From positions 83,804,670 to 83,868,669 of the forward strand of contig OZ021729.1 of NCBI GenBank assembly GCA_963978545.1: 64,000 bases of DNA, read 5' to 3'. The position numbers and the translations under genes were made by a program. Under the pieces are notes generated by a model, which ran no database searches, was not told where the DNA came from, and worked only from the letters and a program-made list of their open reading frames with translations. Source of the DNA: Linyphia triangularis (Eukaryota > Arthropoda > Arachnida > Araneae > Linyphiidae). Below, in pieces: positions 12,216-22,702 of the stretch (position 1 is the stretch's first letter; each line of letters opens with the position of its first letter).

Positions 12216-13365
12216 TTACACTTTGGGAAGATTTTGATTATACCCAATTACTGGGATTTAAGGTGACAGAGTGATTATATTTACGAGAGTCTTTCGAAAA
12301 GATACATGAATCCTACAATTACATCCCCAGCAAGAATTAAGGATACAGAAAATGAAATAGAGAGGAATGATTAGACGCACAAAAGAGTCCCAATATTCCT
12401 AATGTGACCAGACGTCCCAATTTTGTCGCGACTGTCAACTTGATGTCCCGCTGCCCGAATGTCCGGACAAACAGTCCCGCTACACTTATCCCAAGACAAT
12501 TTATTCTGACCTCACTGAATACGCTGTAGAATGGATCTTTACGCGTATAAGATATAGTTAAGAGTAAATCACAACTTTATGGCATTACTGATAACCTGCG
12601 CACATAGTTTTGTATTAAACTTAAATCTGTGTTGACTCAAAAAGAAAATAAGCTTTTAAATTTTATTTTTACTTGACACTTTACTCTTCTAACCACGGAT
12701 ACTATAAGCGTTTTTTATCGCATCATATGGCTTTGACCGCAATATTTTATGACGTCACTCGCTTGGCGATTCACAATTTGCACAGTTCGCACCCCTCAGT
12801 TCGAGACGTCCCATGTAAGATTATTTCGCAGCCAATCAGAGTATAGTAAAACCGGATCTCGCATCAGTACAGCGTAGTCACTGAGGTCAGGATAGGTTGT
12901 CTTGTATTATAGAATGTGATCCATAAATATAATATGCCAATGAAAAACGACCCTTTCCCAACTGTCCTGATTTTAAACCAGAAAAATCTTGTCCAGTTAA
13001 ATATTCCGCATCTAATGAGTCAGTTAAGCGAAATTTCGTATAGAGCTTGTAGAATATATATTTATATATCGTTTGTTTGAAAAACTACAATTCTTTTAAC
13101 TAAAAAATTTTGCCGAATATTATTAGAAACATTGACACGATTTAAATTCTAATATTAGATATATTACAAACAAGCAATCTTTAATTGCTTTCCTAGAAAA
13201 TTTGAGAATATTTCATCACAAGCTCACGTAACCTTATTAGGATATAATCTGTAAGAGCAGGAATGCCTTCGGGTGAAGTTTTTAAGTAGAATTAGTATCT
13301 CGTATGAGAGAAAACAGCAAGGGATAAATGCTATTCTTTTATACGGAATGTACACAATAATATCT
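12216..13365. other. Non-coding, low-similarity repeat traces
   Basis: About 1.15 kb without a supportable gene. Near 12,398-12,480 there is a cluster of TCCCAATTTT / GTCCCGC strings that resembles the edge of a decayed transposon, but no matching inverted partner was found. This interval is downstream of the minus-strand gene ending at 13,366 and may hold its 3' UTR. No clear AATAAA was identified. Confidence 0.4.
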
Positions 13366-13580
13366 TTAGTACAAGGTTGGAGTACAAGCTTTGAGAGCGT
13401 ACCTTCGACGACGTCGAGGGGCGGGTGGAGCAGGAGGAACAGGTGGGGGAGGAGGTGGAACAGCTGGGGGTGGTGGGGGTGGAACAGCTGGGGGTGGTGG
13501 GGGTGGAACAGCTGGGGGTGGTGGCGGAGGGGGTGGTGGCTGGTTGGCCATTTGCAAGGCCATCACTGCTGCAATGGGCA
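13366..13580 (-). CDS. Exon C from the internal acceptor (alternative terminal exon)
   Basis: The stretch TCTTTATCCCCACTTTCAG ending at 13,581 is a better pyrimidine-rich acceptor than the one at 13,636. Using it restores the frame of the exon A ATG into the polyproline tail. The region from about 13,440 to 13,535 is a tandem (about 21-bp) CCA/CCC/GTT repeat. Confidence 0.5.
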
Positions 13581-14086
13581 CTGAAAGTGGGGATAAAGAC
13601 ATCAGTTTAGATTCAATATCTTTAACACTCAAGGCCTAATGTAAAGTTATCATTTGGAAAAGAAAACCTTAAATACTTACGTAGGATGTCCAGGACGTTT
13701 GGGATGAAACTGTAAAAAGAAAATAACACATTATATCTTATAGAAAATGCATCGTTAATAATATTTCACGAGATAACTATAATTATGAAAATAAGTAGCG
13801 TAAGAAAGTAGGGGTGTGGAACATAGCATAGTATTCAATTACACCATTGTAATGATCACTTAATTGAAACTAAACACAGTCATTGGCCTAACATCGAATT
13901 TCCGCATCAAACCTAGTGGTCCTCTTGAGTTGCGGCATCAAATCATGTGGCGAGTGAGAGTCACCTCTCGAGTGCAAAGGGTTAACAGAATTGAGCAGAC
14001 CGAGAAATAAATTCAAAACTTACCGTTGGCAGCCTGGACATCGGCCTGGCAAAGGTGGTGTTTGCGAGTCGTGGTTTGCCATTTAT
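13366..14086 (-). CDS. Three-exon gene fragment ending in polyproline/polyarginine tail; function unknown
   Basis: On the minus strand three exons are bounded by good splice sites. Exon A (14,086-14,024, 63 nt) follows ATTTAATTTACAG and ends CAACG/GTAAGT. Exon B (13,709-13,681, 29 nt) follows TTTCTTTTTACAG and ends CCTAC/GTAAGT. Exon C starts at 13,635 or 13,580 and ends with a TAA at 13,366. Two splice solutions are open to that stop. Acceptor CATTAG (13,635) keeps a frame reading ALSVKDIESKLMSL into the tail. Acceptor CCCACTTTCAG (13,580) keeps a frame that contains an in-frame ATG in exon A (MANHDSQTPPLPGRCPGCQR). Both share the C terminus: ALQMANQ, a run of prolines in PPPPPPAV repeats, then PRRRRRYALKACTPTLY. 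No catalytic domain is recognisable. A proline-rich tail suggests SH3/WW/EVH1 binding or disorder, but this is inference. Further 5' exons, if present, were not located. Confidence 0.62.
13681..13709 (-). CDS. 29-nt microexon (exon B)
   Basis: It is bounded by TTTTTACAG upstream and GTAAGT downstream. Its length (29 nt, not a multiple of 3) means that skipping it changes the reading frame of the downstream polyproline exon. It therefore could work as a frame switch between the two exon C acceptors. Confidence 0.6.
13808..13865 (+). repeat. Fragment of dispersed repeat R1 (5' end)
   Basis: Reads GTAGGGGTGTGGAACATAGC and continues into CAATTACACCATTGTAATG. It matches the beginning of the R1 repeat at 22,703, then breaks off where a piggyBac-like fragment starts. 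Confidence 0.6.
13866..13981. mobile_element. 5'-truncated piggyBac-like MITE fragment
   Basis: Matches the right half of the complete element at 47,268-47,480 (shared GTCATTGGCC, CATCAAACCTAGTGGTCCTC, GTGAGAGTCACCTCT) and ends GAGTGCAAAGGG followed by TTAA. The left end is missing. Confidence 0.72.
14024..14086 (-). CDS. Exon A of the proline-rich gene
   Basis: 63 nt between AATTTACAG and GTAAGT. All three frames are open. One contains ATG at position 5 of the exon, with G at +4, so this could be the first coding exon with a spliced 5' UTR. The alternative frame would need an upstream coding exon to supply one nucleotide. Confidence 0.58.
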
Positions 14087-14120
14087 CTGTAAATTAAATA
14101 AAATCAATAAACACACAAAG

Positions 14121-14305
14121 AAATGGTTGGTTTGTACGCTTAACTACCATTTTAATCCACAGTAACAGTTAATCAGGCTGGGACCTAAAACTTAACATGG
14201 ATTCCAATCCACAATGAACATCCATGTCGAACCCGGAAATAGAGCCCAACATCTATGGCATGCTAAGTCAGAGCGCTTACCCCATAGCCATCAGGTTGGC
14301 GCAGA
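14121..14305 (-). mobile_element. tRNA-derived SINE, family S1 (divergent copy)
   Basis: The complement strand carries the polymerase III-like head, and the plus strand shows the tail GGTTGGTTTGTACGC. Shared blocks are AATCAGGCTGGGACC, GGATTCCAATCCACAATG and CAGAGCGCTTACCCC. It lies in the intron or 5' flank of the proline-rich gene. Confidence 0.82.
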
Positions 14306-14731
14306 TAAATAAAGGTACAAGGTAGAAATATAAAAAGCTTAAGTTCTATATGCAGAGAGGATACTTAATAGAGCAGAATATCATCGTATTTAACAACTTA
14401 ATAGTATAGCGATCATTTTTTATTCGATATTTGAGGCACCAAACTTCGCAACAGTGCATGAAATGTCGCATTGAGGATTTACTTCAAAAAGGATTAATTT
14501 ATCAAGAATGGCGGATTCAAAAAATTAAAATGAGGACTTTAAAACTTATAAGCCTTTAACAGTTTTAAGTTCTCTGTCACTTTTCCTAAATAGTTATTTT
14601 TAGATCCATTTCAAGAGTCAGGATAAACAACTGATCCATTGAAAAGAATTTGCAGAGGATAAAGCGATCAGTGCAGATCTCACTATAAAGAGCTCTGTTG
14701 ATTACCAAAGAACTATTTGAATAAATCCAGA

Positions 14732-14912
14732 TCGGTTGGTTGGTTTCAGATTATCTGGCGCTGTCAGCATGTCGAGGACTATAATACGCCGAAACATTCG
14801 TCATTAGACAAGCCAACATACATTTACAAACACCCATGCCAACACGGGACTCGGAACCCTCAACCTCTCGTTCTAGAAGCTAGCACGCTAACCACTATAC
14901 CGTTTGGTCGGC
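14732..14912 (-). mobile_element. tRNA-derived SINE, family S2, with 13-bp target duplication
   Basis: A 181-bp insertion flanked by a perfect 13-bp direct repeat (GAATAAATCCAGA at 14,719-14,731 and 14,913-14,925). In the minus orientation the head reads CGACCAAACGGTATAGTGGT, an A-box-like tRNA start, with a B-box-like GGTTCCGAGTCC further in. A second copy lies at 49,704-49,885. Confidence 0.9.
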
Positions 14913-15247
14913 GAATAAATCCAGAATTTATGTGGGTTAATTCTGTTTATTTTTGATATCCTTTACTTCTTCAGCCCGGAACGAAAGCGCAGTTTGTCAC
15001 AAAAAGCAAATTTTACAGGAGCCAAATGAATGTTACAGTTACGATCTTTTCTCTTTAGTTAGGGTGGAACAGTGCTTTTTGAAAAATTCTAAATCGGTAA
15101 ATATTTAACCTAGGATATATATTTACCGATATTATATTTAATCTAGCTTCATTCCACTAGAAAGATCAGAAAGCGTTATTTAAAATGGTGTCAAAACCTC
15201 AATTTCAAAAAATTTGGACATAATGCGCTTTTCTTCCGGGATACAAT

Positions 15248-15412
15248 TTGGTTTGTGCGCTCAACGACCTATACTTGTGCACGATAACGGCTAATCAGAC
15301 CGGGACCTACAGCTTAACATGTATTCTGAACCCCAACGGACATCCATGCCTTACCCGGGATTCGAACATGGCACCTTTGGCATGCGAAGCTAGAGCGCTA
15401 ACCTCACAGCCA
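15248..15412 (-). mobile_element. tRNA-derived SINE, family S1
   Basis: The plus strand shows TTGTGCGCTCAACGACC, ATCAGACCGGGACCTACAGC, a B-box complement (CGGGATTCGAACATGG) and CTAGAGCGCTAACCTCACAG. It is a full-length-like copy whose head is at the right. Confidence 0.88.
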
Positions 15413-15654
15413 AGATTTCTATGTGCAATGTTTGACCCTTTTCCTTATCGATTTACAACAATAAAAATCTATATTCTTTCATATTCATGAAATTGTTTAT
15501 AAATATCATCTTAATAAGATGATTAGTATGATAAGAGCAGCCAAAAAGGATACTTGGTCTTGCATTTTAAAAAGGTACCACTGAATCGAGAAGTACTGCA
15601 AGTAATATAAAAACAATGAAAACTATTACCATCATACAATTAGTTTAAAATAAT

Positions 15655-15712
15655 CCTGTCAATATTAATAAAAAATAAATAAATAAAAAAATTTAAAAAA
15701 AAAAAAAAAAGG
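15655..15712. repeat. A-rich low-complexity tract
   Basis: Runs of AATAAATAAAT merge into a poly(A) of about 16 nt before GGCTTTTAAAAA. This could be the tail of a retroposon, but no body is recognised upstream. Confidence 0.6.
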
Positions 15713-15894
15713 CTTTTAAAAATATAAGGTGTTTTGAGGCATAGCAATTTACAGTTAATACTTTAGAAGCGGGAAAAGAGCTTTCAACAGTCACGCCTTT
15801 CCATTTTAGAGGACAGAATGACGTCCTTCAGTCCCTGTCCCCGCAAGTTCGTTAACATAGCGCAAATGTTAATAATATAACCCATAAAAACACA

Positions 15895-16125
15895 TTTTTT
15901 AATATAAATCCTTTATATGGGAAGTTGGTTTATTAGTACTCCGTAAAAGCCACCTTTTAGTGACAGCCCCCAAAATTTGATAGAATGCATCGTCATCGAC
16001 TTTGAATCTATCTACATAGTTTCCACCCAATTGGATAAAGGCAAGGAGGTAAATTAGGCCTCCGCAGATTTGCCCGCTATCGACTTCCTCAGACAAACAC
16101 ACACAAAATCGAAATTAATCTAAAG
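15895..16125 (+). repeat. Dispersed repeat R2 (LINE/SINE tail-like)
   Basis: Shares TTATTAGTACTCCGTAAAA, CCTTTTAGTGAC, the CCCAATTGGATAAAGGCAAG block, the GGCCTCCGCAGATTTGCC block and an ACAAACACACACAAAATCG tail with copies at 56,125-56,365 (+), 47,034-47,215 (-) and 21,945-22,050 (- fragment). The layout resembles the 3' tails of RTE-type LINEs and their SINEs, but this is inference. Confidence 0.75.
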
Positions 16126-17340
16126 GACTTAATAAAATGAGATTAAACTTTTCACTGAATATTTAGTTTTAATTACGCAACCAGCTTTAAAATGTTGAAT
16201 GCATCAACTTTATTCTGTACCACAAATACATGGGAACCTCGCAGCAAAAGTTCTGGATCAAATTTTAAGCTTGGTTACGCAACACGTAATTGGGCCAATT
16301 GGAAACTGTTAAATTTAGTTTAAAATTTGCCAAAGCATTGTGGGCGCAATCACAATTAAAAAAAAAAAGTTTTCAAAAATTACGCAGATTTGAGAAGTTT
16401 TAAAAGTTGTTCAACTAAAACTCGGCTTAATGCCAATGCGTACACAACATAAAATATTTCTACAAACTTGCAGTTTACTAATGATTATTTAATTCGAAAT
16501 CATTAGTACATATATTTTACAGACTAACATGCCATTGAATTTATTCAACGTACATGGGCTACAGTGGAAAAAGTACGATATTTCATATTTTTAAAAATAA
16601 ACTTGAACTCACCAAAAATTTTATAAATGCGCGCTCTCGAAAAGTATCAAGAAAACAGATATTTTCATTTAAAGGTAGCCGCCTCGAAAAATTTCTACTT
16701 TATATAGGTGCAGAATTATTTGTTCACTACTCTTCATTGATTCATCGCTCACTCTCAACTTATAGGTAGCTTATGCAAGGCTCAACTGCTATGTTGGTGA
16801 GAAAATGAAATATGCATTGTGATTGGCTAATGTTACGAGAAAATTCGACTTCATTTTTAAAGGTGAATTGTAATTGGTCTCAAGAACGTCTCATGTGTTG
16901 CCATATGATGCCACCCCACTTAATATAAAACCTTGCATAAGGTTCGTTACTCATATTAGCAATGAAAGTTTGGCTTTACGGGATTGACGGTCTAATTGGC
17001 CCGTAATGACATTTTGGATGTAGGTTGTACTGGATTTTCATAGCTCAAGAGCTACAAGAAGGCACTATCGAGGTAAGGAGCAGTCCAAATTTGGAAGATG
17101 AATTTCTCACATAGTCAAATTGATCACCGAATGCATATAGTTCTATTCACCGTATACATATAGTAAGTGAGAAGAAAATGAGAAAAAGCATATAGTTCTA
17201 TTACGAACTGTTTTCTATTAGTTTATTTTTGAAAAATAGTGTTATGACTAATTTTGTAATGCGTGAACAAATTGTGGGAGCCAAAAGTAAAGTAAGATAT
17301 AGAAGGAGGAATCTGCAGCAAGAAATCATCATGGTACCAG
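16126..17340. other. Non-coding DNA
   Basis: No gene or strong repeat seen. A 10-bp inverted pair (TTATGCAAGG near 16,771 and CCTTGCATAA near 16,932) is too short to call an element. Confidence 0.45.
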
Positions 17341-17341
17341 T

Positions 17342-17531
17342 ACACTCCCGCCGAGACAAGACGAGCCGGTGCGAGTAGGAGTTCACTCTCGCTTTGTCTC
17401 AGTCGAAATGAAGGCAAATTTACGCGCTCGCCTCTCCGACTGCCCTATAGACCGAATCAGGGCCGAAGAAGCCGTGCTCACCAAGTACACTCTCCCACTC
17501 GCACCGGCTCGTCTTGTCTCGGCGGGAGTGT
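17342..17531. repeat. GC-rich hairpin: two 40-bp inverted arms, 110-bp loop
   Basis: Left arm 17,342-17,381 (ACACTCCCGCCGAGACAAGA...GTGCGAGT-A-GGAG) and right arm 17,492-17,531 are complementary at 39 of 40 positions. The loop is also GC-rich and contains no stop-free domain I can recognise. No flanking target duplication was found. Near-identity of the arms indicates a young foldback or a sequence selected to pair. The high GC contrasts sharply with the flanks. Confidence 0.9.
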
Positions 17532-17750
17532 CATCAGAGTTCTATTATGCAGGGAGGGGTTAGTTTTTTTTTTTTTTTTACGATAAGGGATTTGAATCAA
17601 ACGAAAGTTTTTATTGCCCGTTGACAGCGTCAACTCATCTTTTAAATCAGAGATTGCCGAGTATCCACTTCGAGGATTAAACCCGAGTTATCTTCCATAA
17701 TAGTTGAACTTTCGATCTCTGAGCCATGAAACTACGGGGAAAAAATTCAA

Positions 17751-18078
17751 CACGTTAATTGTTAATCACGCTATATCGACATTCGCTGCCGATCACGTAT
17801 TTCGTTACTCCCCAGTATTCTATCCTGATCAGACTGCACCCGATCGGAATTGCCGTTCTCTGCAGGAATTACCTGAAACTGTGTTTTAAAAACGCAAGCA
17901 TCCAGCTAAACTTATGGAGGAGGACAAGATGTGTCTGATATTTATGTCACATGACAAATATCATTTTACTACCTTCAGTTAATTCCAACAGGAACGGAAA
18001 CTCCGATCGAATGCAGTCTGATCAGAACAGGGAAACAACCCGACATTCAGCGATGGCGCGTGATCGGCAGCGAACGTG
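17751..18078. mobile_element. Non-autonomous piggyBac-like MITE
   Basis: The right end GGCAGCGAACGTG abuts TTAA (18,079-18,082). The left end begins CACGTT after TCAA, and about 27 bp of extra sequence separates it from CGCTGCCGATCACG. The arms remain matched further in (CTGATCAGACTGCA and CGATCGGA on both sides). The TTAA target is characteristic of piggyBac; the left TTAA appears mutated to TCAA. Confidence 0.8.
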
Positions 18079-18835
18079 TTAATAAAAGACTAAAATTAGG
18101 GAGGATATTATTATTATTTTTTTTTTAAAGAAAAGATTGTAAAACATGATGAATAGGAACGAAACTTTATAAATTTACAAAGAAATTACTCTTTTATATA
18201 AATAAAGCAGTTTTATTAATTTTTATTAATAATTTATACATTCTTAGTTGGCTAATATTTGGAATCTCGGAACATATGCTTTGTGGGGTTGGCAAAACAG
18301 CCCATTTGTTTACAAATTCTACAAACTTTGTGCATACAATCCAGTGTCACGATCCGTTTCCTGTGGTGTTTCTCTTTTTGCAGAAGTCGCTAGCGTCGTA
18401 AGCATATCTCCTTGAATAATGTCTGGAAAAAGCTCCCTTCCCCGGGAAGCATACGGGAAGAAGTTTCTAGCAAAACCCCAGCAAATCAAATCAAATACAA
18501 TCCAGTGAAGTTTAACCTCTTCAAAACTGTTCACGTAAGTACTAATTTGTACCTAACATGAACTCAATTAATATATATTTTATAAGTACGGAACAACGTG
18601 CTATACCTTATTAAACTCGGTTATGAAAGTTTTCGTTTTGCGAATTTTATGTCTTGTCTTGAGATTTGCGGGGTGAATCGGAACACGAAAAAAAGTGAAG
18701 TTAAAAAGTAATTTCCGCATAAGATTCAGCGATTGAAGAAGAGTCTAATTAATCCCTTCAAGACGTGATCAAGAGTTCAGACTTAAATCAAAGTCAAAAA
18801 AGAAGACTAGTTTTGTCGTTCCAGAAAACCTAGGC

Positions 18836-19010
18836 CAACCTGTTGGCTGTGTGGTTTGTGCTCTGGCCTCGCATGTCAAAGACGCCGGGTTCGAATCCCG
18901 TATTGTGTATGTTCGTTGTGGTTCGAAATACTCGTTAAGCTATAGGTTCTGGCCTGATTCTCCGTCATTGTGCATAAAAACAGGTCGTTGAGCGTACAAA
19001 CTAATCAACT
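18836..19010 (+). mobile_element. tRNA-derived SINE, family S1
   Basis: Head first in plus orientation: TTGGCTGTGTGGTTTGTGCT, then B box GGGTTCGAATCCCG, GTTGTGGTTCGAAATAC, GGTCGTTGAGCGTACAAACT at the tail. It runs opposite to most S1 copies in the window. Confidence 0.9.
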
Positions 19011-19079
19011 ATATGACTTCGTTACTTGTAAGGTACATTCAAAGTTCTACATCCACAATCGAGTTTTACAAAAAGCACC

Positions 19080-19690
19080 TTGGAACAAAGATAATATCTT
19101 AAACAGATGAGAGTGCTTTTCTCCTTCCTCGAGATATTTTTTAGGAAGTTACAGTCAATTTTTACGACACGCAAACCTCATGTAGATTAAAAAATATTAT
19201 TAGTTTTACTTCCGATTTGGATGGTCTTGTTTTGTAATAGATTAAAAGATGAGTTGACACACTTTCAAACGTACGATTTGTTTTGACAAATATTTTGAAG
19301 AAAAAAAAAAAGAAGAAAAAAATATTTTTGTATGTCATATTAAAGGATTTTGTTATGATAGTACTTATTTCCTATTCACCCCAATGAGGTGTTACTTGTT
19401 TTTTTCCCACCCTGTAAATGTTTAAATAAGAAAAGGTATAAATTGTATCGAATGTTCTGATTCACCTTCTTCTGTGGGGTCTATCGAATAATGAACCATG
19501 AAAGAAAAAAAAATCAAAATAAATGCAAGCCATATTTTGGGGTTGGTTGATGAAAGATGAAGGCAGAAGCCAAGTTTCAAAATCGAAAGTAAGTTCATCA
19601 ACGATCTTATTACATCCGATTTTTTCGTTGAAATTTGAAAAGTTTTCCAATTCACCCTGTTTTACGATATTTAAAATTTATGTCGCTTCG
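19080..19690. repeat. Dispersed repeat R3, copy 1
   Basis: Diverged match to 25,090-25,640. Shared blocks include TAGATTAAAAAATATTATTAG, a TGTAAATGTTTAAATAAG block and CTTATTACATCCGAT. On the minus strand both copies keep a similar peptide string (IGCNKIVDELTFDFETW here, IGCNKFDN then FDSETW in the other), suggesting the repeat once encoded a protein. The family is not recognised. Confidence 0.6.
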
Positions 19691-20029
19691 TTTCAGATGG
19701 GAATATAGATCCCATTATTATTCATTCGCTTGCGAAGAGTACTAAGGGATATTACATGGTTCAGTGTAAATCGTAACCATAAATTATTTGGCGCCCATTC
19801 TTTTGTTTCTATAGTTACGAATTTCTGTATATTTGTAAATATTTCGTAGTACTAATTATGTAAAAAGAAAATTTTATGTACATTTCGCATAATGCAGTGC
19901 AATAGTTTGTCTTGTTTTAGTTTTCCTGCAATGCGTCTCTTAATGCTTGAAAACGAGTTCTACAGGGATCATGCTGGATAATGAGTTTTACAAGGAGCAG
20001 GCCATTTAACATTATAGTTAATGGCAATC

Positions 20030-20160
20030 ACGCCAAGTTGGCGAGATAGAGCCAAGTTTGCGACGGTTTTGGCGACTAATTTTGGTCGCCAAATTTGGCG
20101 ATAATTTTCCAAAAGTCGTCAAACTTAGCGACCATTTGGCGACATTTTCGGTCCCCATGT
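20030..20160. repeat. Clustered GGCGA/TCGCC motifs
   Basis: Within about 110 bp the strings GTTGGCGA, TTTGGCGA, TTGGCGAC, GGTCGCCAAA and GCGACCATTTGGCGAC recur in both orientations, giving several alternative short hairpins. This is a locally structured repeat of unknown origin. Confidence 0.55.
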
Positions 20161-20239
20161 ACCTGTATAGGGCTTTTCTACTACGATCTGGAAAGTTCTC
20201 AAAATTTCTAACTCTGGAAGATTCACGAAAGAATTAACT

Positions 20240-20660
20240 TTCCTATATAAGGGGGGGCCCAAGAGAGCGGGTGATGGAGTTAGTTGAGTTGAGTTACTGA
20301 GTTAGTTGTCTCTCAACGAGCATTCAGAGAGCTGTATTGCGAAAGTGAACTGTATTGCATTGTCTTTTGCGTCGATCTTAGCAGTTGTGCATCTAGTTTT
20401 TAACTGCTGTTTGATCTCCATTGTTGTGTAAAGAGCTGTATTATATCTATTAGAATGGGAAGTTCTGAAGTTGTAAAGGAATCTGCGAAGAGTTACAGCG
20501 GAATAAATTTCTTCAAGTTTTTATCTGCTTTGGCTTCAAGTCTTTCGAACCCATCCACGCAACACTATTATTTGGTTGTATTGGATCTATCTGGGCAAAA
20601 GTTCAGCATTTGCTTCTGGACTGGGGGGAAACTTGGAAACATTCCCAGATTCATCTAAGC
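20240..20660 (+). promoter_or_regulatory. TATA-containing promoter, possible solo LTR, with short ORF
   Basis: TATATAAGGGGG at about 20,246 is followed by a purine-rich leader with GAGTTAGTTGAGTTGAGTTA and a 67-codon ORF starting with ATG at 20,455. The arrangement of TATA, leader repeats and an abrupt start resembles long terminal repeats of arthropod Ty3/gypsy elements. No second LTR, primer-binding site or pol sequence is seen nearby, so this is at most a solo LTR or an isolated promoter. The ORF product is not recognised. Confidence 0.35.
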
Positions 20661-21677
20661 AAACAACATGGGATTCTAAACATCATTTGTTTCTTGCCAG
20701 AAGGGACAAATTTTTTTATTGAACTGTAAATTTGTTTTTATTATTTACTATGTATTACTCCAATTTCAACTTTTGGGTCTTGGCGCTTTAAGTTGTTATG
20801 GTACTGCATTTACAGTGATATTCAGAAGTAGGCAGATGTGTTCTCCCTAGGACAAGGGTCTGAAGACTTTTCAGCTCCTAAGAGCTAATCAACAGTCAGA
20901 ATCGCAAAATTTTCAAAAAGTCGCAAAATAAATATAGGCAATACCAATATTAGCTATTAACGAGAGACATTTTATGGTATAAAAATCACAACAGATGGGA
21001 CACATCGATAGTCCTTTTTTGTTTACAATCAACTCATGCAATTCAGTTCATTCTTTCTTAATTTCACGATTTTCTTCATCAATGTTTTTTTTTTCTTTTA
21101 CTTTTGGATGAAGTCGAGATTATGTCCTCCGAATATAGTACATCAAAAACAAAGGGAAAATACATTTTGACAGCGCTCGCAACCGAGAAAGGGGCCATCA
21201 GTCGGAGACGAGAGAACAACGAACGTCAACAAAAGCTCCATGCAACTGAGATTATAAAGCATGGTGAGCACGTTCCTATTGCGTATTCCTGAGAAGATAC
21301 TGTTGACGCTGATTTTAAGTTTGTATTTGAGAAAAGTGTTATCAGTTCACCCAACTCATCTCTCTGATGTTTCGCCGCGGTTTCCTCATTTCTCGGGTAT
21401 GAGATAACTTCATTAAATTAATAATGGGTTTACCCAAACAAAGTACACATTTATTACCATTTATTGCTCCATCAGTTTAATCTTAGGTTGAGTTACTAAG
21501 AACTTGAAGAGTCACAAATATCCCTGAGAAGACACGCATTCGTCTCTTGAGCCGCAGTCTGCCGCTTTTCTTTATTGTAACTTCGATTTCGTTTTGTTGC
21601 ACTTATGTTTACAAATCTGTGGTGAGCTAATTAACCCACTTACCTTCGTACAATCGAGCTGAAACGTAGCAACGGTT

Positions 21678-21850
21678 GGCTTCTAAGCACAACGACCTGT
21701 TTTTATGCACAATAGCGGCTAATAAAGCCGGGGCATACAGTTTAACGTGGATTCCGAACCACAACGAGCATCCATGCTTAACCCGGGACTCGAACTCGGT
21801 ACCTTTGGCATACGAGGCCAGAGCGCTAACCCCGCAGCCACCAAATGGGC
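21678..21850 (-). mobile_element. tRNA-derived SINE, family S1
   Basis: Plus strand shows ACAACGACCTGTTTTTATGC, GTGGATTCCGAACCACAACG, the B-box complement CCCGGGACTCGAACTC and CCAGAGCGCTAACCCCGCAG. It is preceded by a fragment related to R2. Confidence 0.88.
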
Positions 21851-21944
21851 CTTGGCAGATAGACTTGTTGTCAATGACATTGAATTCCATAAAGTTTTTG
21901 GGAGTGTCACTTAGAGGACGCTTTTACATACGCTTCTGATGACT

Positions 21945-22050
21945 AATTAAGCTACTTGCCGTCATCCAATCGAGACGGAACAACTTGACAGACAAAATCA
22001 TTGTAGATGAGAAGTCATTCTATCAAGTTTTAGGGGCCATCACTGAAATT
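21945..22050 (-). repeat. Fragment of dispersed repeat R2
   Basis: Complement strand reads CGATTGGATGACGGCAAGTA..., matching the start of the copy at 56,125. It is truncated by a poly(T) tract. Confidence 0.55.
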
Positions 22051-22054
22051 CAAA

Positions 22055-22102
22055 AATATTTTTTTTTTTTTTTTTTTTTTTCAATTTTATCCAAAGGGAT
22101 AA

Positions 22103-22137
<35 letters not shown>

Positions 22138-22140
22138 CAG
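22055..22140. repeat. Poly(T) followed by (AATA)n microsatellite
   Basis: About 25 T residues (22,058-22,081), then about eight AATA units (22,101-22,137). Confidence 0.9.
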
Positions 22141-22702
22141 TTTTATTTATGCTTTGAAATGAGAGGCTATCCTACCAGAGGAGCACTTTTATATTTATCT
22201 CCATTACTCGCTGACATTTCATCCTTCAGTGGAGGTACAAGCGTGAATAGAAGCACATATAAAAGGTACCTTCGCTTAAATAAATAATTTGCATTAACTT
22301 GTCAATGCATAGAAAGGATTTATATTAAAAACTTTGTTTTCATGAGTTAATTTGTTTAGCGCAATAATCAATCACTAGAAAATCTGAAATATATATTTCT
22401 ATAGCAAAGTAACTTCTTACTTATATAAAATTATAACGAAATTTCTGTTAGTAATAGAAAAGAAAACAATAAAAACCAAAATTTAAAAGTGTATCAATGG
22501 TATTACACCCTACTGTCTTAATTCCAAGCATAAATGCAACAGATTTTCATTGATACTAGGACCCAATATGTACGCAATACACCCTCCTAATATATATATA
22601 TCTAGATCCGCGCCTGACAATCATCTTACACATCTTGCCCTGCATCATATCAAATATACCAACTAAGTCATATATTCTCGATACTCTTCTCATCTACGTC
22701 AA

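Noticed and set aside
12398..12990. TCCCAATTTT/GTCCCGC cluster as a transposon
   Set aside because: No inverted or direct partner and no duplication found; similarity too vague.
13273..13639. Gly/Trp-rich plus-strand ORFs
   Set aside because: Antisense shadow of the polyproline exon.
16767..16945. TTATGCAAGG/CCTTGCATAA inverted pair as a MITE
   Set aside because: Only 10 bp of pairing over about 160 bp, expected by chance.
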